Notes under the pieces: generated by a model
Told to the model about the DNA's origin: nothing
Database searches by the model: none
Seen by the model: only the letters and a program-made list of their open reading frames with translations
Made by a program: the position numbers and the translations under genes
From: Callaeas wilsoni
Taxonomy: Eukaryota > Chordata > Aves > Passeriformes > Callaeidae
NCBI GenBank assembly: GCA_013398955.1
Contig: VWPU01008489.1
Coordinates: forward strand, 1 to 64,000
Reading direction: 5' to 3'
DNA: 64,000 nt
Part shown: positions 37,966 through 49,689 of the stretch, one piece after another
Position numbering within the stretch: the first letter of the stretch is position 1
How the letters are laid out: each line of letters starts with the position of its first letter

Positions 37966-40900
37966 CTACAAATGTATAACCCACAAGTGCAAGTAAGGGA
38001 GTGTAAAGAACAGGCAAACAGAGGACTTGGTTTTAGTACCATCTGTCATAGTTATGAGCAAAGTTTGTAAAACACCAGTAGGACTTATATTTAACACTTG
38101 TGCAAACTGGGATGTAAGGGAAAATTATGGTGAGCTGTCCAATATTAGTGATTACACAGAATTTACCTGTTTTTTATGTTCACATTCTGGCCTCGAGGTG
38201 TATCCTACAGATAACAAGCAGAGGAAATCTCTCCTTAGCAGCCTGTTTTGATTGTCTTGGTTTTTGAACCTCATGCATGGAAAAGAATGTCACTGTTGAC
38301 TCAGAGACTGTATATATTATGAAAGTATCATATGCAAATAATTCAATTAACAAAATAGCTTTTAAGTTGACACATGTTTTGTCACTTCATACTGTAGGTT
38401 TACTGGTCTTCAGCCTACATGGAATTGCATCTGAATATTTGTTCATTGTCATCCTTTGAAACAAGAGTGATTTCAGGCTCAGATTCCCTGTGAATAGATC
38501 TCTGAGATGACTCATAGACGGAAGAACTGCTAATCAGTAATGTTAGCAGCTGCAATAGACTGCAAATGGACGTATGTTTTAATTATATTTTATGCTCACC
38601 TTGTGTGTCTTTCAGCTTATCTCTGTTCTTTTTATTTGTGAAGGGAGGCTCTCTGGGAACTGGGAGATATTCACTCGCACCCTGTGAATAGAACTGGTCT
38701 GAAAACTCATAAAGTCTGATGGGTTTGTGCAGCTCCTAAAGCCCTCTATCCTGTAAAAGCACATTTTTAATGAATTTGCTGGATCCAGCAGGTTGTGTTC
38801 ATTTAGCAGAGGAGAAACCCACTAAACCACTAAACACCAATTCAATTTAATTTACTTAATAGGAAATGAGAGTTTTGACAAATAGGTGTTGGGGTTTTTT
38901 TTAAAAGATGCATGAAGTCCACCTTTCCACATGGCTTTTAGGATCTTTTGAAATGTTTCAATTCTTTTTCAGAAGTAGGCACTAAATGCAAGAGTCTTTT
39001 GCAATCCAAAGAGGCTTAGATTGTAAACGAGAGAGGTTGTGCCTGTTTGGGAAATTTCTTTTCCTTTTCTGTAGATTTCACACTTCTATACTGTACTTGC
39101 AAAGAGACTTCTCATAAGGCATTTATTACCAATATTCTCTCAACCCAAGCCTGTTGGGTTAAGAGAATAAAAAGGCCCAACAACCCCCGAAACAAAATGA
39201 ATACAGAGAAGTGACTTGCCAGGTGAATGCACAGGTTTCTTTTTCTCTGTAAAGAAAAAGATGTTTCACATCAAAATTTCTTTATACTAAGCAATACCAT
39301 ATATAAACAGACATTAGTGTCCTTTACATAGTAATCTAGCTGGCTGCATGCTTTAAAGGGATATAAATATCTAGAAAATATGTATGAGCCCTAACTTTTT
39401 ACGTAGATTTTCGGAATGTAATCTAGCAGACATGACAAAGGGTCTAAGGCTGCTCTTAAAACAAACTGTAGCAGCTGTACAAAGCATTCATCTTTGACCA
39501 CACTGGGTGTGATTCCTCACCTTTCAGGCCTCCATATTTTAAAAATAGATTTGTTGAAACTGATCACATATGTAAAATCAGCCTAGACTGAATCAATACT
39601 GCTAGGCCTTAGAAGTCTAGTAGTAAAACTGCAATTGTGAAGTGCTGCTGATGAGTGCACACACACATAATTGTATTTCGTACACGTTACGAATGACGGA
39701 AGCGGGAAAAACCGCTCTTTACTTTTCAGCTTTTAATGGGCTCTGATGTAATGTACATTATTTAAAAAATCAAAGATCTGTGAATGTCTTTGGCAAGCAT
39801 GGTGTTTCAGGCAGGAGCCTGCAGTACAAATGGAAAAGGATGGCATCGTGCTTTCACCAGCAATTAAAGGCACAGCATTGAGTGCCTAAGTCACAAGTAT
39901 GTATTGTCTTTAACAGGAAGGTATATAACGTGGAATATCCTTCTTCATATTTGGAAAAAAATGTTCTTTTCAGTTGAGGAACATTTAAAAAATCACAGCT
40001 ATGGAGTACAAATTGAAACGGTGAGCCTGTTTCAATTGAGATTCTCAAATTGGAACAGTAAATTCTTTGGGGAAACTAATCAGAACACCATTAAGTAGAG
40101 GTATTAAGTTACAAACAGCTTACAAGACAAAATTTTCATGGCTGAAAAATTTTCCTTTGTAAAATTTTGACCTGGCAGTTCTACAAGTTTAATGGAAAAA
40201 TAAATGTTTTGCTGAGTTTTTGTAAAAATATAGGAAAACATGTAAAAAACCTAAAACCTTTACAAGCTATTTTGTGAAAAGTCCTATATTCACTTTGGTT
40301 TTATTCTTCTTCAAAATTTCAAATTCATGCAAATCCACAGGCTAGAAATACAGTCTGTTACTAAGTTCAGAATTAATGAAATGCATTCATTAATTCCTTA
40401 ATTTTGCTGTGAGTTTCATCAGCTCCTTGTGTTTAGGTAGTCTCAAAGCTGTGTCTTTTCCGTCTTGGCACTACGAAACAGCAAAAGGACCAGAAAGCTG
40501 AACTGCTGCAGCTCAGTGTGTGATCTTAATGTGTCTGCAAACAACAAGAAGAGAAACACAGTTTTCTCCAGAGAACTATTTGGTGTTGAAGTGATTTAGG
40601 TCTGGAAAATCAATCTGTTCATCCTTCTGGACAATTTCTGAAACAAATATTTAGCAAGATTTATAGTGTTGTACATATGCAGGCCAAAGGATTCCACTGG
40701 AAGGCAGATTTTTCTAATACCATATAATCAACTACTCAATAAGATGTTTTATTGTTTTGGGATTTTTTTTCTGTGTAATAAATGCAATTCTGCAACATGT
40801 TTTAAGGTCATATAAATATAACGAATCATTCAACTTTTCATTTCTTCTGTAACTAGATGATTTTATATTATCCTGTTTATAGAATAGATACGAAAACACT

Positions 40901-43900
40901 GGAGGCCTATAGATGAAAGCAAACAAACAAAAAACTAAATGAAACACCTCCCCTTATATGAACTTTAATTACTGAAATTTCATTTTCATCTTAGTCATTT
41001 GAACCCATTAAAGCGTAGACTTTTCAGAAATGCCTAAATAACCTAAGTTCAGCTGAAACCTTAGCACATAAATACCACGGGAAAAGAAGGTTTAAGAATG
41101 AGAATCATTAAGGTTGTTTTTAACTTGTTAAGGCTATTTGCTCGTTGTTAATAGTACTCATAGCTTACTCCAATCACATTGTCTAGGAGTGTTGCTGTAC
41201 AGTGGAATGCCCTAGCACACTTCCCCTCAACCATTATCTGACAGCCTTTACACTTGTGCGGGAGATGAGAGGAAATATATTAACGCACAAGTGTGTAGTC
41301 AGGAGAGCTCGGATCTGGAGGGGGGGTGAAGTTTGCAATCACCGTTGCGAAGACTGAGAACATAGGTGGAGACTCAGGGAAATCCTGCTGAGGTGAGGAG
41401 CTGCACAAGAAAGGCTTCGAGGTTTTAACTTTAAAATTCAAGTGGTTAATGAGGCTCAGGGCAACCTTAGTGCCATGCGCAAGCAGGAGCCCCAAGGGCC
41501 AGTTAGGTAGACAAAGAGTCAAAGGCCCAAGCAGCCTATTGTCCACCACTGAGGGCAGTGAGAGTTTGATCTTTTCTAGTTTGGCTTACGCTGGTCACTT
41601 GTACTCTCCTCAGGTAAATATTTTAGCTGCTGCGAAGTGGAGAGGAGGAAGAAGGTGAGCTAGGCTGAGCCCTTGCACAGCCCTAGGCAAGACCCTCAGC
41701 CTGCTGATGGCACCGTTTGCAGCAACAGAAGCTCCAGCAAATCCGTGTGTATAGCAGCTGGACATTATTTTTCAAACCACAAACCCAGGACACTTTTGTA
41801 TCAGTAATTTTTAGGGTGGTGAAGTACTCAAGTGTTCTGCCTTCAGCTTACTCTGATCAGCTTTATGGGGACTGGGAATATCCCTCGCATGGGATCTGCT
41901 TTTGAAAGCCCTCAGAGTTATCCCCATCCCTGTTGTGGTCGTGCCTGTCTGTCCCTGCAATGGCAAACTGCGGCATGGCAGTGGCAAAACTCCTCCACCA
42001 CCCCTGACTTTGATGCTAAAGCCTTGCTGCCTTGCAAGGAATGGTGCACCTCAGGCTCAGATTTGGTTGAAGCATGGGCTCATAATGTCTAACAGGAAAT
42101 TTACAGGGAGAGAAGGGAGACCAAATACTTTATTACTAGGCAGTTGTGAAAAAATATTTAATTGCTATGAGTTTCTCTTAATTTATAGAAAATTTTTCAT
42201 GTAGCTATAAATTGGAATGGACTCAGAATTTCAAAGGTAAAATGTGCAGTGTTACAATGAATAGAAGACACAGTCCTGGCAAAATTCAGATGTGTCTGCA
42301 TCCAGACTTCTCCATTCTCTGTATTTTGATAACAACAGCAAAGCCAGTCAGGGGCCAAGACACCAGCATATAGAAGCATGAAAAATGTCTGCTAGAGGCA
42401 TAGCCAATCACAAGCTAGTTTTGAAGCCAGGGAAAATAATTATTGCATCTGATGAACTCTTTAAAATGGTTAGAACAAGCCACATTGATGAAAGTTTATT
42501 CTCCCTGCTCTGAACCTAGTGCTTTAGTATAAAAAAAATAAAAATAAAGAACAAAGAATGCAAAATTTCTTTAAAAAACAATGGGCTTTATAAAGAATTA
42601 TTGAAACTTTTGCTAACCGTAGAAGAGATCAAATGATTTTTGAGTCTTAGAATCACTTCTCAGTCTTAAGTATGGGATGAATAAAAGAGCAATCCCTTTC
42701 TCAGTTTTGAATTTGCTACATTTCATTTTCACTGAACCTTCTCTAGCTATTATATCATATGAGACAAGACCAAAAGATCTTTTTAGTTAATCTTATTGAT
42801 TTTTTTTTCCAACACCTTTCTATGATCTTTTAATAACACAAAAAATCTTGCTGGTTCCTCTTCATATGAGAATTTTCCTGCAAATGGCAGCACTTAGAAA
42901 TGTTAATGAATCCATTATAGTTCTTCAATAGCCTTTAAAAAGGTTTTGAACATGGCTGCTCATGTTACGACAGTCGCTGAACACCATAATCATAACCATG
43001 AATATGGTTATCTTAGAAAATCCATGTTCTCTTCTAACCTGTTGTGCATCCGTCGAAGCAGGGTATTCACTTTTTTGATCACATTGGCTTAGCTGGAACA
43101 ATATTTATGCAATACTATACTTTTCTCTTTTAATTATGATGAGCTAATAATCCTAAAAAGTGGAAGAATCAGCTGAATTTTTCACTTTATAATCAATAGA
43201 AAAGTTTCTCCTGTGTTCTGTGTCCTCAGCTTATGGCAATTAATTGTAGAATCAACTAGATGAAGTGAGAAAATGCAGCTCTTTGCCATTAAGCAAATAG
43301 ATCTACTTATTCATGTCTGAATAGTAATATTTTGGAAACTTTTCTTGGTCTATCTGTGTCTTAGAGCAGATATCTCTCTGTAGCTGCTCATATCCCAAGC
43401 AATACATCTTCTTGGTGGTTTTTCTTATTTATTATGACCAACCACAATACTTTTTTCTACAATTATTTCAATGAGAGTACAACTGAACTTAATAAATTGA
43501 GTCTTCAATTTTGATAATGCAGTTATTCTTCTTCAACATGCATCTGAGATATAATTATGTCTTCCTTTGTCACCAAGAGAAACTCTGGAGATTAACCAGA
43601 GCCATTTGGTAAACACTTCTATAGCTTCCTATTCAGCTGCATCTGTTTCTCCTGATCTACAGCCACAAATTGCTCTGGGGAACTTCTTTACCAGGCAAAC
43701 TTTTCTATCTTTTGAAATACTACACTCATCCTACTTTTTTTTTTAAACTTAGATGTCCCTAGGTGGTGCATGGAGATACGGCATGTTAGTGTTAATTTTA
43801 TACAAGCTGTGTTATTGTTTTCTTTGTTTACTTGTCAATTTTAAAAGCAAAGTTTTGCTTTTTCATGAAGAATTGGTATTTTTCTGTTGCACTGATCTTT

Positions 43901-44029
43901 GTTGTGCCTCTGTTCGTGTCACTTTCTCTGAATTAATGCAGCTGCTGGAGGCATGAAATGAAGTGTATAGGTTCTCCTTTGCCACTCAGTTTCCATGAAT
44001 AATCACTTGCCAGTTATTTTCTGCTCCCA

Positions 44030-44200
44030 GCGTCGCTCGTTTTCGGTTGCACACACGTCAGTAGGTCAGACCCCGCTGGCTGGATAGCTCACCACTGAGT
44101 AATGCCACTCACTCCCGTGCAAACGCACACTGGCATCTTTGCTAACACAGAGATGGCCATACGGGCGCAGAGCTATTTGTGTGAACTGAACTTACAACGA
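44030..44200. other. Isolated CpG cluster in AT-rich DNA
   Basis: Roughly ten CpGs lie within 170 bases (for example GCGTCGCTCG and ACGGGCGCAG), although the flanks over many kilobases have almost none. There is no coding frame or splice pair. Retained CpGs in a desert suggest an unmethylated regulatory element or a recent GC-rich insertion. Confidence 0.35.
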
Positions 44201-46672
44201 AAGGCATTCAAATACCTTCTGGAGGTGAAAAGACAGATGTAAATTCAGGCTCTTGTCCAACGGAGTGCATAAGCAGGTACTTAAGTTTAAGCCAACAGGT
44301 TGTAAGTGTGTGCTTCTCCCCTAGGGGTATCAAAACCTCAGTAGTGTTTTGATAGGGTTAATAGCTAATTTTCAAATATGCTGAACCTCTATTAAATTTG
44401 TAGAAATAAACAGAAGCTGCATATGATCAGAGAGTATTGAGGCAGAACAAGTCCCACCAAGGGGAGAGAAACATTCTGCCCTGCTTGCCAGAATGTCAGG
44501 ATTTTGAGGAAATTGGTTTGTTTTTAAATTGGAACACTCTTTTCTGAAAATAATATAACCAATTCATGCTGACAACAGACAAGCAACCTAAATTGTAGAT
44601 GAGCTTCAGTGTCATGCGCACATATTGCTATATTTATGGGTTGTTTTAAAAATGCTCATATTAGGAGAACTGAGAAGCAAATCCATGCATGTAGATTGCA
44701 GCAGTTGGTCAGAAAGCAACCATATGATTGGCAATTTTCCAGGGAGACCTGAACAGGGCAAGTTGCATTTATGTGATCTAAATCCACTGGTCGCATTCAG
44801 GGGGGATTAACATCTGTTAAAAGTATTATGTTTATCATGCAGGTGTTTCAATATTTATATTTATTATGTGTTGCAGCAACAGTCTCTGAGAAAACATTCA
44901 TATAACAATCTGGTTGTTTTATTGTCTGAATCTGTCAGGACAGTCATTTTCTTACTCCAACATTGTGATCCCCTTGCAAGCTGTAAACTATTTAATGAAG
45001 TGAGTATATGGAGAAAGATGACAGACTTTCAAACTTTTAGAAGACAGTTTTACATCAGTGACATTAGGTTTTACACTTGGGATTGTTCCTAATACATGTA
45101 TGGCAAAAATGTTGAATTAGTTTGAAAATTTCCAGAATTCCAATGTATTCCCCTGTGCAGTTCTATATTTGACATTGCATTCATTTTTTAAATAAACAAT
45201 AGACATAGATTCCAATATTAATGGAAATAAATATTACATAAAGTGCCTCGTAGAAAGATAATTATATCTGACTTTGAAGAACTTTGCTTCATGTTTCTAT
45301 AATTCTTTTATTGCTCAAAAAGTAACTCTGCATTGTGACTTGCAGAAAAGGCTGTTGCCTGTTTGAAAAAAAAAAAGAAAAAAGAAGATAAAATTCGAAA
45401 GCTAGACATCTGCTGATTTGCATTGCACTGTAATGTGATGCTGCCAGTAACACAGACAAAACAGCTACATTAAAAATTTTAAGGGAGCAAGATCAAGTGC
45501 TCAAACCCATGAGGAAATACAACAGTTTAGGTCATCTGTGTGATCTTAATTTGGTCCCCTTGAGTGATGCAGTCTTTATTATATTATCATGGATGTTTTT
45601 GTTCACAGGACCTCTTGAATCTGATCCAGCTCATGCTGGAGCTAATGGAAATATTTTCATTGACTTCAGTGAGTTTCAGGCTGGGTTCCAAATGGCCACT
45701 TTTTTTTTTATTTAACCGATATTACTTGAAATAACATAGGTGTATATAATGGCAAAGTTTATCCGGTGAATAAGACATGATCCTTGTCCTGAAAAATTTA
45801 CAAAGTCCCTGTTCATATAATGAAAAGGGAGTGATTCATTCCCATTTCCTAAATGGTTTGCTATTTTCCTTTGATTAATCCACAAAATGTAAGTTTATTT
45901 CTATATGGAGTTCATTGCTTTACCAAAACCAAAAAAAAAACCAAACAAAAAAGAATAAAAGGGTACCAAACTAGGTTTTCTGTTTGAGCAAATAATTTAT
46001 GCCAAGGACAAAGACAACACAGTTCAGCTGTAGAATGGTCTATAGTGGTGACTGATTATGAAAAAGGTATGAAGTAGAGCTGAAGGAACAGGTGGGTTTT
46101 TTTCCCCTTTAAACTTTTGTAGATCAATACATGACATAAATTATAATGACTACTTTGGACAGATAATTTTAAATAAAAAGTGTGCAGCTGAAAATAGTAT
46201 TTAAGTAGGCTGTGATCCACCAGGAAATGACAGAATTATTGCCAAAAACTGAGATGGGATGAGATTTGTGCCAGTCATTTCTGTTAGAGAAGTTCTCCAA
46301 ATGTGTGCCATTTTGCATGGATGGAATATCAGCAAAGTTATGATCATATTGGTCCTAACATTGGCCAGGCATCAGTTGCAATTAAATCACTTGCCTTAAA
46401 TTATTAGAACTGCATTGAAATCACTGTCTTCAGAAACACACTTCCATTTCCCATCCTGTGTGCTGAGAACTAAGATGATTTAATATGTCACCACCTTACC
46501 ATAACATATTCCCTTATATAGTCTTTCACATGATTTACATTTATATCTATTGAGGCCTTCAGAAAAGCAGGATCACAATTTCTTTTCTATTTTCCATCAG
46601 CAATTTAACTTACTGCATTCAGTCTTCATTCAGTAGGACTCTTTCCTGACCATCCAGGTCTTCCAAAAATAT

Positions 46673-46688
46673 CAGCAGCAGCAGCAGC
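46673..46688. repeat. (CAG)5 microsatellite
   Basis: Five CAG units in an AT-rich context with no coding frame around them. Confidence 0.8.
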
Positions 46689-47055
46689 ATGAATTTCTTT
46701 TTAACTTTTGCATTTATTGGTCCTATCGTCAAAAGAATATGACTGAAATGTTTACATGTATTATGTGCTTATAATTTTATTCTTTCTTTTGGCCTTCTGA
46801 ATCGGTAACATCTGCTACCACTGATGGAAAATATCCTCTGGGCCACAGAGGAATCACAGTCACATGTTGCCGCTGGAACAGCCGGTGTGAATCAGCAGTA
46901 AGATAGACTCATCACTCTGCACCTAACAGATATAACATCAAAATGGAGCCAAGACATTCCTGTCCAAAGTGGGAGGTAACGGCCGATCCTCTAACTTGAA
47001 AAGAGAAGCCTCAAACCATTTCCTGAGTGCTTGCAGCCTTAGAGGCAGCACTTAC

Positions 47056-47255
47056 TCAGTATGGTTCACCGTAAACTTCACGTTTTCATCAGCATCATCC
47101 TCCCTGATTATTATAAGGAATAATGTGGCCCATAGGCTAACTGTAATAACAACAATGACGAAGAGATTCAGGAATACAGAGCTCACAGCATGAGAGGTGC
47201 CTGAGTCCTCATGTTTTTTGGTTCTAAAGGGTGGCTTTGGAGTACTTTTCAACAT
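47056..47255 (-). CDS. Probable first coding exon of an unrecognised type II membrane protein
   Basis: The minus-strand frame starts at the ATG at 47255 and encodes 66 complete residues plus two bases. It then meets TGA|GTAAGT, a consensus splice donor, exactly before an in-frame stop. The peptide is organised like a real protein: residues 1-23 are basic and polar (K3, K7, R11, K13, K14), residues 24-50 are a single uninterrupted hydrophobic helix ending LFLIII, and residues 51-60 are acidic (REDDADENVK). An N-glycosylation sequon NHT follows at 64-66. By the positive-inside rule the N-terminus would be cytosolic and the remainder extracellular or luminal, that is, type II topology. The ATG context is weak (AAAATGT), and an upstream ATG opens a five-codon uORF overlapping the start. 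A possible acceptor (TTTTACAG) lies just upstream at 47290, so the exon may begin at 47289 with a short 5' UTR. The next exon, expected below 47050, was not found. I do not recognise the family. Confidence 0.5.
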
Positions 47256-49601
47256 TTTTCATTCATGGCAGGTCTAATATTTCAAAGATCTGTAAAATAG
47301 CGTGCAATGTATTGGTCATTGCCCAAGGGGGCTGCAACAAGCAGTCAGCTAAATACTACCTTGTATGATGCTGAGGTTGGAGAAACAAAGAGAAAATTTT
47401 AGTTTGCAAAGGGGCAAAATTTCTCCATCTTTGGCAAAATGTCCCAGGATCTTTCATATATGCTGTCCAGAATCACTCTCTTGAGTAGAAAATGAGTGAC
47501 AGTCTCTTACTCAGAGTTGTGTTGTTCTAAATGTAGTGTGCATCAAGTGCAATGCACACTAGTGAATAGGGTAGCAATCAGGTGTTTTGTTCTGTTTGTA
47601 CAACATCCAGCACACTTACAACTGGAGCATGTGACCAGGTCAAGTTCTTTGGGTAAGTCATGCACACTCTAAGCCTCTAAGTCACAGAGTAATCGAAGCA
47701 TAAATTATTGTTTTGGTTTCAAAAAAGTTTTTTTGAAAGACCCATGGTGAAAAGCTGTTTTGAGGGAGTCTGTATGAGATTGGATCTTTGAGCCTTACAT
47801 TTGCAGAGGAGACACCTATTTGCACAGACTCATTCATGTAGATCATAGATGTCCAAAAAGAGAAGACAATATCAATCTATCTATTGGATATAATCCATAA
47901 AGTGTCTCTACTTCTGTGCAAAGCTTTAGGTGCATTATATTGCTTACCAAAGTCTGTAAAATATTATGGCATCCAAACAGAATGATGAACAATTTATCTA
48001 GTGCACTCCAAATCTGTAAACGCAGCAACCCCTTCTGTGCCATTTGTATGTACTTGTGCAAAGATTGATTCACTTCACTTGGTATATATAATAATCTTCC
48101 ATTAATTTATGTCATTACTTTTCAATATTTTTCTTCTACCTCTTTTTCTTTCTACCTTACTTCTGTATTTATCTCAAATGTAACCATTCTGGGTGAAGAA
48201 CCTCCAGAGTGAATACAATAAAAATGAACAAACAAATCTGAATTTGATTAAGCCAAATTGAGTCACTAAGTACCATAAGTCACTTTACCTGACTCTTTGT
48301 AATATCATTTATATTGCAGTGAAACAAAGGCTTAAAGAATACAAAACCCCAGTTCTCAACACTCTGAGTTAGTGTAGGAAACCTAGGTTGTGTCCCTAGA
48401 AGTGTTTGGCCCTGGTTCATTACATTCTTGTACTAATTTTCCCTTGCTGTTATCTCTTGAGCAATATCATAGCAACATATTTTGCATGGTAGTAAATTAT
48501 CACAAATGGAGAGAAGCGATGTGCGGCTAAAAATAATGCCCACATTTTGCACAGCTGTTGAGTTTTAACTGAAAAGCTTAAGCAGCTCTTCAGAAAGTCA
48601 CAACATCTGATCTGTAAGGTGCTATCCACCTTTGCTTTCAGTGGGAGTTGAGGACATTCAGTTCTCCAGAGACCTGACACCTATAGAGGATATTATAGAA
48701 GTCAAGTAACTGCCATGCGATAGTGTGGCTCATCCAATAAGGAATGGATTGTTTAACACCGACAAAGTGGAGTGAGTAACCAGCTATCAGAGACATTTTT
48801 GACATAGAGCCATAAAGTGGGAAGCGGCATGCCATTTTAGCAGGCATTAGTGCAGCAGGCAGACTGCTCTAATGATCTATAGATAAAGTAGAAAAAATGT
48901 CTTCCTGGCTTAAGTGAATTATTGTTGCCATTAAAGATGATAGCACAACATGGGAGGAAAGGTAGTGCTACTTTAAAATGGAGTATTCCTCCCTCACACT
49001 CATCATTAACTCCAGCTAGAAATTGAAGTAACACAAACACAACCTTCTTCTGTCCAGGTTTGACATTACATACACACAAAAGGAAAAGATAAATTTTTTA
49101 CCTGGAAAAAAATCCCGGCAGCCTCTATAATATCTGTAGTTGTTCCTTCCCTGAAACCAGATGCAAATAGGAAAACTTTCATACAAATATCTACTTGTAT
49201 TTTATCTGCATTCTAGTAGAAATTGTGGTTCCATTGTGTTGGGAGCAGCACAACAACAAGTTTTTATAATTTATTACTCTTTAGCAATCAAATGGCTGGC
49301 TGTTTGTTTTCTTGTGTTGTCTTCAAAATACATCTTTCAAGTCATGTCAGCTCAGTTGATATAAGGAATTTAATGATACGGTCATAGGTTAGGCAGGAAT
49401 GTCATGAGGTATCCAGTGTAGTCTCCTGCAGAAAGGAGGGGGAAAAAAAGCAGGTACATCCATGAGATCAGACCAGGTTACTCTGGGTTTATCCAGCTGA
49501 GTCTTCAAAACACTCAAGGATGGAACCTGAACAATCTCTTTGCAAACATGTTCCTACCACATGATTGCCTGTGGCCAGTGGGGTGATTCCGAGTGTTTGT
49601 T
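47256..49601. other. AT-rich, no further exon seen
   Basis: This would be the 5' flank of the minus-strand exon above, or an intron. It holds frames of 67-80 codons without splice context and no recognisable core promoter or CpG island. The absence of a CpG island leaves the exon's promoter unidentified. Confidence 0.35.
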
Positions 49602-49689
49602 CTTTTTTTTTTTTTTTCTCTTTTTTTTTTTTTTTCTCTTTTTTTTTTTTTTTCTCTTTTTTTTTTTTTTTCTCTTTTTTTTTTTTTTT
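49602..49689. repeat. Perfect 18-bp polypyrimidine minisatellite
   Basis: The unit is CTC followed by fifteen T, about 4.8 copies. CTC (or CTT-like CT at the left edge) occurs at 49618, 49636, 49654 and 49672, exactly 18 bp apart, and every T run between them is fifteen long. One strand is therefore purely pyrimidine. Because 18 is a multiple of three, all frames stay open and produce artefactual poly-Phe/Leu or poly-Lys/Glu translations on the two strands; these are not genes. Such mirror-symmetric homopurine-homopyrimidine tracts can form intramolecular triplex DNA. Confidence 0.92.

Larger units (their letters stand above)
24381..47055. other. Long AT-rich gene-poor stretch
   Basis: About 22 kb without a gene I can support. 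Open frames are short, on both strands, and lack paired splice sites and domains. Features noted inside and listed separately: a perfect 17-bp tandem duplication at 37932-37965, a small CpG cluster at 44030-44200 and a (CAG)5 run at 46673-46688. No second clear CR1 copy or LTR was seen, so interspersed repeats are sparse, as expected for a bird. Confidence 0.45.

Noticed and set aside
46673..46688. (CAG)5 as a polyglutamine coding tract
   Set aside because: It is short, has no surrounding coding frame and lies in AT-rich non-coding DNA.
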